NCBI RefSeq assembly: GCF_020905295.1
Contig: NZ_JAJJMM010000001.1
Coordinates: forward strand, 3,534,001 to 3,598,000
Length of the DNA stretch: 64,000 bases
Reading direction: 5' to 3'
DNA from: Flavobacterium piscisymbiosum
GTDB taxonomy: Bacteria; Bacteroidota; Bacteroidia; Flavobacteriales; Flavobacteriaceae
The position numbers were made by a program, and so were the translations under genes. Below the pieces are notes generated by a model. That model was not told the DNA's origin. It did not search any database and saw only the letters and a program-made list of their open reading frames with translations. Numbering within the stretch: the stretch's first letter is position 1; each line of letters begins with the position of its first letter. Below are positions 17,309 to 28,976 of the stretch, piece after piece.

Positions 17309-19246
17309 ATGAAAAAACTATATATCCTTAGTTTAGTCTTGAGCATTACATTTGGTTTTGCTCAAAAGACTAATTTAAAAAAGGCCGATGCATTGTTTAA
17401 AAACTATTCTTATGTTGATGCTTCTAAAGCTTACGAAGAATGTTTGCAAAACATCGAAAATCCATCGGCTCAAACGTTAAAAAATGCTGCAGACTCGTAT
17501 TACTTTATTTCTGATGCCAGGAATGCTCTAAAATGGTATAAAAAATTGTACGAAGTGCAAGGCAATAATTTAACAGACATCTATTACCTGCGTTATATCC
17601 AGTCAATGAAAGCCGTTATGGATTATGATGATGCAGATAAAATCACGAAAGAATATCTAAACAAAAAAGGAGATCAAAAAGAAATCAACAGATACGTGGC
17701 TCAAAAAAAACAGCTCGATAGTCTGGCGAAAGCGAAATCTCTTTATTCGATTAAAAATTTAGATATCAATACCAGTAAATCAGATTTTGGAGCTACTTTC
17801 TATCAGGATCGAATCGTATTTACATCTGCCAGAGATACAACAAGATTTGCTGATAAATTGTATAATTGGAACAATCAGCCGTTTTTAAACTTATATGTTG
17901 CAGAGAGAAATCCTGCTGACGGAAGTTTGTTTAATGATGCGTTGTTTATACCCAATATAATGACCAAATATCATGAAGCAACAGCAAGTTTTGATGCCAG
18001 CGGAAAAACAATTTATTACTCCTCGAATATTATCAAAAAAAACAAATTAGTTATTGATGGAAATAGTGTTAACAATTTTCAAATCCTTAAAGGTTCAATA
18101 GTAAACGGAAAAGTAGAAAATCCGCAAAAAGTATTCTTTGATAATAATGACTATTCTGTAGGACATCCTAGTTTAAGTGATGACGGACAATGGCTTTTCT
18201 TTGCGTCAGATATGCCGGGAGGTTATGGTGAAACCGATTTGTATGTAGTGAAAATTGCAGATGACGGAACGATGAGTTCGCCTCAAAATTTGGGACCAAA
18301 AATCAATACAATGGGTAATGATCTTTTTCCATTTTTTCGTAACGGAATACTTTATTTTTCTTCAGACGGACATTATGGTTTAGGAGATCTTGATGTGTAT
18401 CAAAGCACTTTCTTAGCAGACGGAAGTTTCTCTTCACCACAAAATTTAGGTGCTCCAATAAACAGTAACAAAGACGATTTTACTTTTGTTATTGATAAAA
18501 CCGGTACCTATGGTTATGTGTCTTCTAACAGAGCAGGCGGTAAAGGCGATGATGATATTTATTCTTTTGTAAAAGGAGAACCGGTTTGCAACCAGAATAT
18601 TTCAGGTAAAGCAATCGATCACAAATCAAAATTACCAATAACAGACGTTACCGTTGTGGCTTACAATTCGTACAATGAGATTTTGGCAGAGACAAAAACA
18701 AACTACGACGGAAAATATGCTGTAACTGTGCCTTGTAATAAAACAGTTCGATTAGTGGCTACAAAAACAAATTATAGCAACGATGAAAAAACAGTAGAAA
18801 CTACAAAGGAAAATGAAGCAGAAATTACCGATGTTAATTTCGAACTAAGTAATTACGATGATCTTGTAGTTAAAAAGAAAGGAGTAGAAAAAGTAGATGT
18901 TAATCCCATTTATTTTGACTATAACAAATTTGATATAACACCTTTAGCTGTTGACGAATTGGCCAAAGTAGTTTTTATTATGCGAAAGTTTCCTAATATC
19001 CGTATCAAAATTGAGTCTCATACAGATTCTCGAGGAAAAGATGCTTATAACCTGAAACTTTCAGACAACAGAGCCAAATCGACACGTGATTATATTGTAG
19101 CACAGGGTATTGACGCTTCGAGAATAGAAAGCGCAATTGGTTATGGCGAAAGCCGATTAATTAATAAATGTAAAAATGGAGTAAAATGTACTGAAGAAGA
19201 GCATTTATTAAACAGAAGATCAGACTTTATCATTATTCAGAAATAG
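17309..19246 (+). CDS. OmpA-family protein with TPR, PD40 propeller and carboxypeptidase-regulatory-like domain (PorE-like)
   Basis: This 645-residue periplasmic, outer-membrane-associated protein has a signal peptide (MKKLYILSLVLSITFGFAQ). Helical TPR-like repeats (about 20-140) are followed by PD40/WD40-like beta-propeller repeats (SFDASGKTIYYSS, HPSLSDDGQWLFFAS, about 150-415). A carboxypeptidase-regulatory-like domain lies at about 428-510. The OmpA C-terminal peptidoglycan-binding domain (IYFDYNKFDITP through ESHTDSRGKDAYNLKLSDNRA) is at about 530-645. The order TPR-propeller-CRD-OmpA matches PorE-type T9SS proteins that anchor complexes to peptidoglycan. It ends an operon with the giant protein and the SprF-like gene. 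Confidence 0.92.
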   Translation: MKKLYILSLVLSITFGFAQKTNLKKADALFKNYSYVDASKAYEECLQNIENPSAQTLKNAADSYYFISDARNALKWYKKLYEVQGNNLTDIYYLRYIQSMKAVMDYDDADKITKEYLNKKGDQKEINRYVAQKKQLDSLAKAKSLYSIKNLDINTSKSDFGATFYQDRIVFTSARDTTRFADKLYNWNNQPFLNLYVAERNPADGSLFNDALFIPNIMTKYHEATASFDASGKTIYYSSNIIKKNKLVIDGNSVNNFQILKGSIVNGKVENPQKVFFDNNDYSVGHPSLSDDGQWLFFASDMPGGYGETDLYVVKIADDGTMSSPQNLGPKINTMGNDLFPFFRNGILYFSSDGHYGLGDLDVYQSTFLADGSFSSPQNLGAPINSNKDDFTFVIDKTGTYGYVSSNRAGGKGDDDIYSFVKGEPVCNQNISGKAIDHKSKLPITDVTVVAYNSYNEILAETKTNYDGKYAVTVPCNKTVRLVATKTNYSNDEKTVETTKENEAEITDVNFELSNYDDLVVKKKGVEKVDVNPIYFDYNKFDITPLAVDELAKVVFIMRKFPNIRIKIESHTDSRGKDAYNLKLSDNRAKSTRDYIVAQGIDASRIESAIGYGESRLINKCKNGVKCTEEEHLLNRRSDFIIIQK

Positions 19247-19360
19247 TTTTAGGTTTATATTCTTCTAATTTGGGGATTATTAGAATAAAAAACATAAAAC
19301 GAAGAAACCATTTGGAAGTTGGTTTTGTTTAATTCTTTTTAAGAATAATGGGCAAGAAGA

Positions 19361-19396
19361 AAATCAAGTTGCATCGTTTTGCAACTTGATTTTTGA
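19361..19396 (+). terminator. Terminator after the adhesin-sprF-ompA operon
   Basis: AAATCAAGTTGCA (19361-19373), a 6-nt loop, TGCAACTTGATTT (19380-19392), then a T-rich tail. Perfect 13-bp stem. Confidence 0.85.
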
Positions 19397-19442
19397 TTTT
19401 ATAAAAGTTTTATTTTTTACTGTTTTAGAACAAAAATAATCC

Positions 19443-19450
19443 TAATTTTG
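19443..19450 (+). promoter_or_regulatory. Probable -7 box of ligA
   Basis: TAATTTTG matches TAnnTTTG, 45 nt before the ligA ATG. No clear TTTG lies at the expected upstream distance, so this is only half a promoter match. Confidence 0.5.
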
Positions 19451-19489
19451 ATGTTCAGTTATTCTAAATCACAACCTACAGTATTTTAA

Positions 19490-22169
<2,680 letters not shown>

Positions 22170-22184
<15 letters not shown>

Positions 22185-23081
22185 TCTTCCTTGGTTAGTA
22201 TGCGCTTTATCTTTATCAAAATAAAAATCGATACGCCCTAAGTTAATTCCGTAGCAACCAACCTGATTAACCAATACATCTTGTCCCGCTTTATTTTTTA
22301 CGATAGTTGGTTTATCTAAAAAGGTATGAGTGTGTCCGCCAATAATTAAATCAATATCTTGTGTTTGTGCAGCAAATTTTAAATCAGAAATTTTAGATTC
22401 GTCGTCTTTGTATTTATAACCTAAATGCGAAAGGCAAATAACCAAATCACATTTCTCTTCTTTCTTTAACAATTGCGTCATATCCTGAGCAACTTCAACA
22501 GGATTGTTGTAAACAGTTTCCTTGTACATTTGTTTGTCTACCAAACCTGCAAGTTCAATTCCTACACCAAAAACACCTACTTTAATTCCGTTTTTATTAA
22601 AAATCTTATACGGTTTTACAAGTCCGTTCATGACCGTGTTTTTAAAGTCATAATTAGAATTAATAAATTCAAAAGTTGCATGAGGCATTTGTGCATATAA
22701 GCCATCAAGACCATTATCAAAATCATGATTTCCAATAGTCGATGCGTCGTATTTCATCATACTCATCAACTTAAATTCCAATTCACCGCCATAATAATTA
22801 AAATATGGAGTTCCCTGAAAAATATCTCCAGCATCAAGCAAAAGTACATTTGGGTTTTCCCTACGAATAGTTTCTATAAGAGCAGCTCTTCGGGATACAC
22901 CACCTTTGTTCGGGTTACGAGGATCATCAGCCGGAAAAGGATCGATGTGACTGTGAACGTCATTAGTATGTAGAATAGTTAAGTGCTTAATATCGTTGGT
23001 TTCAAAACTGCTTAACGACAAACCTAAACTTAATAAGGCAGTACTTGCAGCTGTTTTTTCGATAAATTCTCTTCTTTTCAT
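22170..23081 (-). CDS. 5'-nucleotidase-type metallophosphatase (catalytic domain only)
   Basis: This 303-residue calcineurin-like phosphoesterase has all metal and active-site motifs of the 5'-nucleotidase/UshA N-domain: LHTNDVHSHIDPF, LDAGDIFQGTPYFN, TIGNHDFDNG, LSHLGY and GGHTHTF. The N-terminus MKRREFIEKTAASTALLSLG is a twin-arginine-like signal, so export is likely. The C-terminal substrate-binding domain found in UshA is absent and is encoded by the neighbouring upstream gene (23248-24027). The two together would reconstitute a full enzyme that hydrolyses nucleotides in the periplasm. The 3' end overlaps the convergent YhhN-like gene. Confidence 0.92.
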
Positions 23082-23131
23082 TTTATATATTTTTTGCGGA
23101 AACGATATTTTATTTTGTTATTTTTTTTGCC

Positions 23132-23183
23132 ACAGATTAAAAGATTTACATAGATTTTTAATCTTTTTAATCCTTTAATCTGT
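23132..23183. repeat. Imperfect inverted repeat between the split 5'-nucleotidase genes
   Basis: ACAGATTAAAAGATT (23132-23146) and AATCCTTTAATCTGT (23169-23183) are complementary except for one position. The GCCACAGATT start resembles the GCCACGAATT element at 48859-48900. This looks like a dispersed intergenic palindrome. Confidence 0.6.
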
Positions 23184-23247
23184 AGCTAAAACTTTTTACG
23201 CGCATAAAAATGATTTGTTTTTTATTCTAAATATGCGCTTGGTCTTT

Positions 23248-24027
23248 TTATTCTTCAGTAATTCTGATATCTTTTGATACCGGAATCGTATCAACTTGTT
23301 TAAAATAGTCAATCAATACATCTCTAAGTTTATAATTCAGATCGAATTTTTCAACACCCTTAGCGAAAAAAGTCATGCTATCGCCGCCATTCGCCAAATA
23401 ATCATTTGTAGCCACATAATAAACCTTATTTACATCAAGAGGTTTCCCCTGAATTAAAATGTTCTTGGCTTTATTGTCTTTTGTAATTGTAAATGTCATT
23501 CCTGATAAAGGCTGAGGTTTTTTCTCCTTAATAATATAAGCAGCAATTTCAAGAATCTGGTCTCCTTTTAAAGCGATAACAACCAAATTGTTTTCAAATG
23601 GCATAATTTCAAAAGCGGTTCTTGTAGTTACATTTCCTTTTGGTAAAATAGCTCGGATTCCGCCATGATTTAAAAGACATAAATCAATGCTTTTTTTCTC
23701 ACGTGCCTTAAAAACAATATTTCCTCTTTCTACACAAACATCTGCTAATAGGCTGCCAATACTCGTTTGCCATTTCCCTGTACTTTTATCAAGAGTTTCA
23801 GGACAGTAAGCCAAAACGTTGTCTAAATCCTTATTTATATGATCGCGATAAGGTTTAATAAAATTTTCAATTGCTGGAGTTTCAGCTTGTTTTTCAGTAA
23901 CAGGAATTTGCTTTCCTTCTATCTTCGTCAGATTGTAATTTTTCTGACTGCAAGAAGTTATAAAAAAAAGTGTTAAGAATATAACAAAAAGTTTCAAAAA
24001 TCCGTTATACTTTTTTAGTTTTACCAT
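23248..24027 (-). CDS. 5'-nucleotidase C-terminal-domain lipoprotein
   Basis: This 259-residue lipoprotein has signal sequence FVIFLTLFFITSC with lipobox Cys at about residue 26. The rest is the 5'-nucleotidase C-terminal (substrate-recognition) domain: the ETLDKSTG segment near the start, LLADVC, LNHGGIRAILPKG, NNLVVIALKGDQIL and YYVATNDYLANGGDSM. In UshA this domain is fused behind the metallophosphatase domain. Here it is a separate gene located upstream of the catalytic-domain gene on the same strand, with 166 bp between them. It probably acts with that protein at the outer membrane or in the periplasm. Confidence 0.92.
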   Translation of the reverse strand: MVKLKKYNGFLKLFVIFLTLFFITSCSQKNYNLTKIEGKQIPVTEKQAETPAIENFIKPYRDHINKDLDNVLAYCPETLDKSTGKWQTSIGSLLADVCVERGNIVFKAREKKSIDLCLLNHGGIRAILPKGNVTTRTAFEIMPFENNLVVIALKGDQILEIAAYIIKEKKPQPLSGMTFTITKDNKAKNILIQGKPLDVNKVYYVATNDYLANGGDSMTFFAKGVEKFDLNYKLRDVLIDYFKQVDTIPVSKDIRITEE

Positions 24028-24048
24028 CTTAAATGCGACTTAAATAAT

Positions 24049-24072
24049 TAATTTTGTAATCTGGCAAAAGTA
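24049..24072. promoter_or_regulatory. Divergent -7 boxes between the 5'-nucleotidase lipoprotein gene and the 24075 gene
   Basis: TAATTTTG (24049-24056, plus strand) would serve the gene at 24075. CAAAAGTA (24065-24072), read as TACTTTTG on the minus strand, would serve the gene starting at 24027. Both match TAnnTTTG. They are 8 bp apart and face away from each other past overlapping promoter space, so the two genes would compete for polymerase. No good -33 element is seen for the minus promoter. Confidence 0.55.
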
Positions 24073-24074
24073 CT

Positions 24075-24587
24075 ATGTTTTTAAATTATATAAAGGAATT
24101 TTTTGTAAAAAAAACATTAAATAAAAACTTGAATAATTTCAAAAATGAAGTCTTTACCAGTAATATACAAACAATTGGTTTACTGATCGATGAAAGTGAT
24201 TTTTGTCATTCAAAAGAATTAGTAAATGAGCTTATTCTGCAGGGCATCGCTCCTCAGAACATAAAAGTTGTGGCGTATAGAAGTAAATTTAAAGACAAAG
24301 AAACATATTTGATCCCTACATTTGGTAAAAAACATATCAGTTGGAACGGAGAAATTACCGAAGTTTTTTTGAATGAATTTATTGCAACAGAATTTGATCT
24401 TTTGATTAGTTATTATGAAGTCGAAACTGCAATTTTGATGATAATAACCAATAAATCAAAAGCAAAATTTAAAGTGGGATTTGCATCTGTAGATAAAAAT
24501 TTAAATCGATGGATGATTGATACCGCTATGCAGAATTACAAACTTTTCGTTTTCGAATTGTTTAAATATTTAAAAAGTATAAAATAA
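24075..24587 (+). CDS. Conserved hypothetical protein upstream of dapA (DUF6913-like)
   Basis: This is a 170-residue protein without signal peptide or membrane helix. From memory it resembles the Bacteroidota family DUF6913; the function is not known to me. Alternating hydrophobic strands and helices (IQTIGLLIDESDF, IKVVAYRSKF, FDLLISYYEVE) suggest an alpha/beta fold. It lies 16 bp upstream of dapA and is probably cotranscribed with it from the TAATTTTG box 19 bp upstream of its ATG. Confidence 0.75.
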   Translation: MFLNYIKEFFVKKTLNKNLNNFKNEVFTSNIQTIGLLIDESDFCHSKELVNELILQGIAPQNIKVVAYRSKFKDKETYLIPTFGKKHISWNGEITEVFLNEFIATEFDLLISYYEVETAILMIITNKSKAKFKVGFASVDKNLNRWMIDTAMQNYKLFVFELFKYLKSIK

Positions 24588-24603
24588 AATTATAAATTAG
24601 AAT

Positions 24604-25485
24604 ATGCAATCATTAATAGGAACTGGTGTTGCCCTTGTAACTCCATTTAAAAAAGACTTTTCAGTAGATATCGAAGCTTTACAGCGTATCGTTAATTTTT
24701 CGATAGATGGAGGAGTTGAATATCTTGTGGTTATGGGAACAACGGCAGAAAACGCTACCTTAACACAAGCCGAAAAAGAATTGGTTATTACTACTGTAAT
24801 CAATACAAACAAAGGAAGATTGCCTCTTGTTCTTGGAGTTGGCGGTAATAATACTATGCAAATAGTTGAGGAGTTAAAAACAGGAGATTTTTCTGCTTTT
24901 GAAGCCATACTTTCAGTTTCTCCTTATTATAATAAGCCAACGCAAGAAGGAATTTACCAGCATTTTAAAGCCATTGCAGAAGCTTCTCCTCTTCCGGTAA
25001 TTTTATATAATGTTCCAGGAAGAACCTCAAGCAATATGTTGCCGTCTACTGTAATACGTTTAGCGAATGATTTCGAAAATGTTGTTGCTATAAAAGAAGC
25101 AGCTGGTGATGTTGTTCAGGCAATGCAATTGATAAAAAATGCACCAAAAGACTTTCTTGTAATTTCAGGAGATGATATGATTGCTTTACCAATTGTTTTG
25201 GCTGGTGGAGCAGGTGTAATTTCGGTTATCGGGCAAGGTTTTCCAAAAGAATTTTCAGAAATGATTCGTTTAGGACTCAATAAAAAGGTAAGTGAAGCGT
25301 TTAAAACCCAATATTTTTTATCAGATTGTATTGATATGATTTTCGAACAGGGAAACCCTGCCGGAATAAAACAAGTCTTTCAAGCCCTTGGTATTGCTGA
25401 GAACACAGTGCGTTTGCCATTGGTAACGGTTGATGATTCTTTGGCAAACAGATTGAATGAATTTGTAAAAAACAGCATAAAATAA
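24604..25485 (+). CDS. dapA: 4-hydroxy-tetrahydrodipicolinate synthase
   Basis: DapA condenses pyruvate and aspartate semialdehyde in lysine and diaminopimelate synthesis. At 293 residues it is a normal TIM barrel. Visible are the GTTAEN motif with T46/T47, catalytic Y135 in [10 protein letters not shown]140 and the Schiff-base lysine K164 in VAIKEAAGD. The ATG at 24604 gives the expected N-terminus ([15 protein letters not shown]). A separate promoter follows, so bamD is not strictly dependent on it. Confidence 0.97.
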   Translation: MQSLIGTGVALVTPFKKDFSVDIEALQRIVNFSIDGGVEYLVVMGTTAENATLTQAEKELVITTVINTNKGRLPLVLGVGGNNTMQIVEELKTGDFSAFEAILSVSPYYNKPTQEGIYQHFKAIAEASPLPVILYNVPGRTSSNMLPSTVIRLANDFENVVAIKEAAGDVVQAMQLIKNAPKDFLVISGDDMIALPIVLAGGAGVISVIGQGFPKEFSEMIRLGLNKKVSEAFKTQYFLSDCIDMIFEQGNPAGIKQVFQALGIAENTVRLPLVTVDDSLANRLNEFVKNSIK

Positions 25486-25523
25486 GAGTGAAATTGCCGG
25501 TATTTTAATATACCAAAAAATAT

Positions 25524-25554
25524 TTTGTAGTAGCTAAATTAATAACTAAATTTG
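25524..25554 (+). promoter_or_regulatory. Promoter of bamD-rpoZ-coaBC-porD-recN
   Basis: TTTG (25524-25527), 19-bp spacer, TAAATTTG (25547-25554). A short hairpin CACCG/CGGTG (25556-25560 with 25567-25571) would lie at the extreme 5' end of the mRNA, about 60 nt before the bamD ATG. Confidence 0.75.
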
Positions 25555-25621
25555 CCACCGGAACTTCGGTGTGATTTTGCTTTGGCATAATTGTCTAAGA
25601 AATCATAATAAAAGTAAGAAA

Positions 25622-26416
25622 ATGAAAAAAATAGTATCTCTATTAATTGTTGTTGTCCTTTTTTGTTCTTGTAGTGAATACCAAAAAGCATTAAAAAATG
25701 AAGATGTTGCAGCTAAGTTTGAAGTGGCGACAAAAATGTATGAGGCTGGGAAATATTCAAAAGCCATTCGTCTTTTTGAACAACTAGCTCCTTCTTATAG
25801 AGGAAAACCTCAGGCAGAGAAACTTTTTTATATGTTTTCGCAATCTTATTATAAATCAAAACAGTACTACTTAGCAGGTTATCAGTTTGAAAGTTTTGCA
25901 TCAGGTTATCCGCGAAGCGAAAAAGTTCAGGAAGCTGCATTTTTAGGCGCTTACAGTTATTCAAAATTAGCTCCTGTTTATAGTTTAGATCAAACAGATA
26001 CTCAAAAAGCATTAGAGAAATTACAAGCTTTTATAGATAATTATCCAAATTCAGAATATATCGCTCAGGCCAATGAAGCTGTAAAGGTTTTAAATGGTAA
26101 ACTGGAGAAAAAAGCATACGAAAACGCAAAAGGATACAATACAATTTCAGATTATAAATCAGCATTAATTGCTTTTGATAATTTTATTGCTGATTATCCT
26201 GGAACACCTTTTAAAGAAGATGCCCTTTTTTACAAATACGATTCGGCATATAAATTAGCAATAAACAGTATTCCTGCAAAAATGGAAGAGCGTTTAAATG
26301 TTGCCAAAGTAGCTTATAATAACTTAATTAAGTTTAATAGTGCTACTAAATATAAAGTACAGGCAGATGAAATGAATGCCAGAGTTGAAACAGATTTACA
26401 AAAATTTACTAAATAA
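25622..26416 (+). CDS. bamD: Outer membrane assembly lipoprotein BamD
   Basis: BamD is the essential lipoprotein of the BAM complex that inserts beta-barrel proteins. The ATG at 25622 is chosen because it begins a lipoprotein signal (MKKIVSLLIVVVLFCSC, lipidated Cys at residue 17); an upstream in-frame ATG at 25571 would bury it. At 264 residues, TPR-type helical repeats cover most of the protein (YEAGKYSKAIRLFEQLAPSY, YLAGYQFESFASGYP, FDNFIADYPGTPF). Omega lies 9 bp downstream. Confidence 0.94.
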   Translation: MKKIVSLLIVVVLFCSCSEYQKALKNEDVAAKFEVATKMYEAGKYSKAIRLFEQLAPSYRGKPQAEKLFYMFSQSYYKSKQYYLAGYQFESFASGYPRSEKVQEAAFLGAYSYSKLAPVYSLDQTDTQKALEKLQAFIDNYPNSEYIAQANEAVKVLNGKLEKKAYENAKGYNTISDYKSALIAFDNFIADYPGTPFKEDALFYKYDSAYKLAINSIPAKMEERLNVAKVAYNNLIKFNSATKYKVQADEMNARVETDLQKFTK

Positions 26417-26425
26417 AATAAAGTC

Positions 26426-26743
26426 ATGGATTTAAAAAAGACGAATGCTCCTGTAAATACAATAACATACAATAAAACAGTTATTGAAGAGCCAACAGGA
26501 AATGTGTATGAAGCAATTACCATTATGGCTAAAAGAGCAAATCAAATTAATTCTGAAATTAAAAAAGAATTAACTGAGAAATTAGAAGAGTTTGCGACTT
26601 ACAATGACAGTCTTGAAGAAGTTTTTGAAAATAAAGAGCAAATCGAAGTTTCTAAATTTTACGAAAAATTGCCTAAACCACACGCTTTAGCAGTTCAGGA
26701 ATGGTTAGACGGTAAAACTTACCACAGAAATTCAAATAAATAA
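26426..26743 (+). CDS. rpoZ: RNA polymerase omega subunit (Bacteroidota type)
   Basis: This is a 105-residue omega/Rpb6-like subunit that helps RNA polymerase assembly. The key region is GNVYEAITIMAKRANQINSEIK, given here in part: the pattern of a conserved Glu-Ala-Ile followed by helix and RANQI is the omega fold, with a Bacteroidota-specific acidic insert (EEFATYNDSLEEVFENKEQ) after it. It sits between bamD and coaBC with 9-11 bp gaps, a common arrangement in Bacteroidota. Confidence 0.9.
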   Translation: MDLKKTNAPVNTITYNKTVIEEPTGNVYEAITIMAKRANQINSEIKKELTEKLEEFATYNDSLEEVFENKEQIEVSKFYEKLPKPHALAVQEWLDGKTYHRNSNK

Positions 26744-26754
26744 TATATAGTATA

Positions 26755-27969
26755 ATGTCAGTTTTAAACGGGAAGAAAATTTTACTGGGTGTTTCTGGTG
26801 GAATTGCAGCCTATAAAACAGCCTCATTAGTACGACTTTTTATAAAAGCAGGTGCACATGTCCAAGTGATAATGACACCTGCTTCTAAGGATTTTGTAAC
26901 TCCACTTACGTTATCTACGTTATCAAAAAATCCGGTACATTCTAATTTCTTTAGTCAGGATGATGAAGATGCTGTCTGGACAAATCATGTTGAATTAGGC
27001 CTTTGGGCTGATTTGATGATAATAGCTCCTGCAACCGCGAATACTTTGTCTAAAATGGCTACAGGAAATTGCGATAATCTTTTAATTGCATGTTATTTAT
27101 CGGCTAAATGTCCTGTTTATTTTGCTCCGGCAATGGATTTGGATATGTATAAGCATCCTTCAACTTTATCTAGTTTTGCTGCCTTGAAACAGTTTGGGAA
27201 TATAATGATTCCTGCTGAAAATGGAGAATTAGCAAGTGGATTATCCGGTGAAGGCAGAATGGCTGAACCTGAGAATATTGTAGCTTTTCTTGAAGCTGAT
27301 TTAGATAGCAAGTTACCTCTAAAAGGGAAAAAAATATTAATTACTGCCGGTCCAACATACGAAGCGATAGATCCCGTACGTTTTATAGGAAATCATTCTT
27401 CAGGAAAAATGGGTTTTGATATTGCTCATGAAGCAGCTAGTCTTGGAGCACAGGTTATTCTGGTTTCAGGTCCAACACATTATAAGGTTAAAAATAGCTT
27501 AATAACAGTGGTAGATGTAATTTCGGCTCAGGATATGTACGATGCGTGTCATTTGTATTTTAATGATGTAGATGTTGCTATTGCGGCGGCAGCTGTTGCA
27601 GATTACAGGCCTAAAGTTGTAGCTTTACAAAAGATTAAAAAAGCGGCAGATAATTTTTCGATAGAACTCGAGAAGACAAAAGATATTTTGGCCTCGCTGG
27701 GTGCGATCAAAAAAGATCAGTTTTTAATTGGGTTTGCTTTGGAGACAGAAAATGAAATTGAAAATGCTAAGTTGAAAATTCAGAAAAAAAACTTAGATTT
27801 GATTGTTTTAAATTCCTTACAGGATGAAGGGGCAGGTTTTAAAAAAGAAACCAATAAAGTAACTTTTATTGATCATAATTTTGAAATCGAACCAATGGAA
27901 TTAAAATCAAAAGAATCTGTTGCAGTTGATATTTTAAACAAAGTGATTTTGCATTTTTCGAAGTCATAA
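26755..27969 (+). CDS. coaBC: Phosphopantothenoylcysteine decarboxylase / phosphopantothenate-cysteine ligase
   Basis: This bifunctional coenzyme A biosynthesis enzyme is 404 residues. The N-terminal CoaC flavoprotein (about 1-180) has GVSGGIAAYK, the active-site His in TNHVELG and the flavin loop APATANTLSKMATGNCDNLL (given to 20). The C-terminal CoaB ligase (about 185-404) starts ITAGPTYEAIDPVRFIGNHS and includes AAAVADYRP and FALETEN. It is third in the bamD-rpoZ-coaBC-porD-recN run. CoaE, the last CoA enzyme, is found separately at 33053. Confidence 0.97.
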   Translation: MSVLNGKKILLGVSGGIAAYKTASLVRLFIKAGAHVQVIMTPASKDFVTPLTLSTLSKNPVHSNFFSQDDEDAVWTNHVELGLWADLMIIAPATANTLSKMATGNCDNLLIACYLSAKCPVYFAPAMDLDMYKHPSTLSSFAALKQFGNIMIPAENGELASGLSGEGRMAEPENIVAFLEADLDSKLPLKGKKILITAGPTYEAIDPVRFIGNHSSGKMGFDIAHEAASLGAQVILVSGPTHYKVKNSLITVVDVISAQDMYDACHLYFNDVDVAIAAAAVADYRPKVVALQKIKKAADNFSIELEKTKDILASLGAIKKDQFLIGFALETENEIENAKLKIQKKNLDLIVLNSLQDEGAGFKKETNKVTFIDHNFEIEPMELKSKESVAVDILNKVILHFSKS

Positions 27970-28039
27970 TGATTTATAATAAAAACGAATGGCAGGAATA
28001 GTAAATCTATTGTAGCTAAAACCAAATATTATCTTTCGC

Positions 28040-28924
28040 ATGAATAAAATAGTTGCTCTTTTTGTATTTTTTATTTTTGGCTTTACACAAGCACAACAGC
28101 TAAATTGTACTGTAACTATTAATACAGAAAGGCTGCCCAATGCCAATCAGCAAGTTTTTAAAACACTTCAAACCTCTTTGTCTGAATTTGTAAATAAAAC
28201 AGATTGGACGGGATCGGTTTTAAAACAAAACGAAAGAATCAATTGCTCAATGTATATTACATTGTCATCAGGAGGTTCGAATCAATTTACAGGTACGATT
28301 CAGGTGCAATCTTCACGATTGATTTTTAATTCTACTTATTCGTCGCCTGTTTTAAATTACAATGATAAAGACTTTAATTTTCAATATACAGAGTACGAAC
28401 CGTTATTGTTTAATCCTAGTACATTTGAGTCAAATTTAGTATCTGTAGTTTCTTTTTACAGTTATGTGATTTTGGCTATGGATGCGGATACTTTTCAAAT
28501 GGGAGCGGGAAATCAATATCTTGAAACTGCTCAGAATATTGCGAGTGTTGCACAACAAGGCGGATCTAAAGGCTGGAGCCAGTCTGATGGACTTCAAAAC
28601 CGTTACTATTTAATAAATGATCTTGCTTCGCCAATGTATAGTGATTTACGTCAGACAATGTATGCGTATCACACTGGTTTAGACGGAATGAGTCTGGATT
28701 TGAAGGCATCAAAAGAAAAAATTAAGAATGCAATAATGCTCATTGGTAAATTGAATTCGGTTAAACCAAATGCCTTTTTGACAAGAGTATTTTTTGATGC
28801 AAAATCAGATGAAATCGTTTCTATATTTTCAGGAGGACCTAGTATTCCTATTGGGGATTTAACAGATGTACTGAATAAAGTATCGCCTTTGAATTCTACT
28901 AAATGGTCTCAGATTAAATTTTAA
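28040..28924 (+). CDS. porD: PorD-like type IX secretion protein (DUF4835)
   Basis: This 294-residue exported protein has signal peptide MNKIVALFVFFIFGFTQAQ. The family features are QQLNCTVTINTERL right after the signal, FQYTEYEPLLFNPSTFESNLVS in the middle (quoted in two parts: FQYTEYEPLLF, NPSTFESNLVS), and the C-terminal FLTRVFFDAKSDEIVSIFSG. DUF4835 proteins include PorD, implicated in T9SS in Porphyromonas; the mechanism is poorly defined. Location between coaBC and recN is conserved in flavobacteria from memory. It supports the presence of a functional T9SS for the giant protein. Confidence 0.88.
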   Translation: MNKIVALFVFFIFGFTQAQQLNCTVTINTERLPNANQQVFKTLQTSLSEFVNKTDWTGSVLKQNERINCSMYITLSSGGSNQFTGTIQVQSSRLIFNSTYSSPVLNYNDKDFNFQYTEYEPLLFNPSTFESNLVSVVSFYSYVILAMDADTFQMGAGNQYLETAQNIASVAQQGGSKGWSQSDGLQNRYYLINDLASPMYSDLRQTMYAYHTGLDGMSLDLKASKEKIKNAIMLIGKLNSVKPNAFLTRVFFDAKSDEIVSIFSGGPSIPIGDLTDVLNKVSPLNSTKWSQIKF

Positions 28925-28976
28925 TTGATTCTCAATTTTACTATCTTAACTAACTTTATATTTATACAATTTCCTT

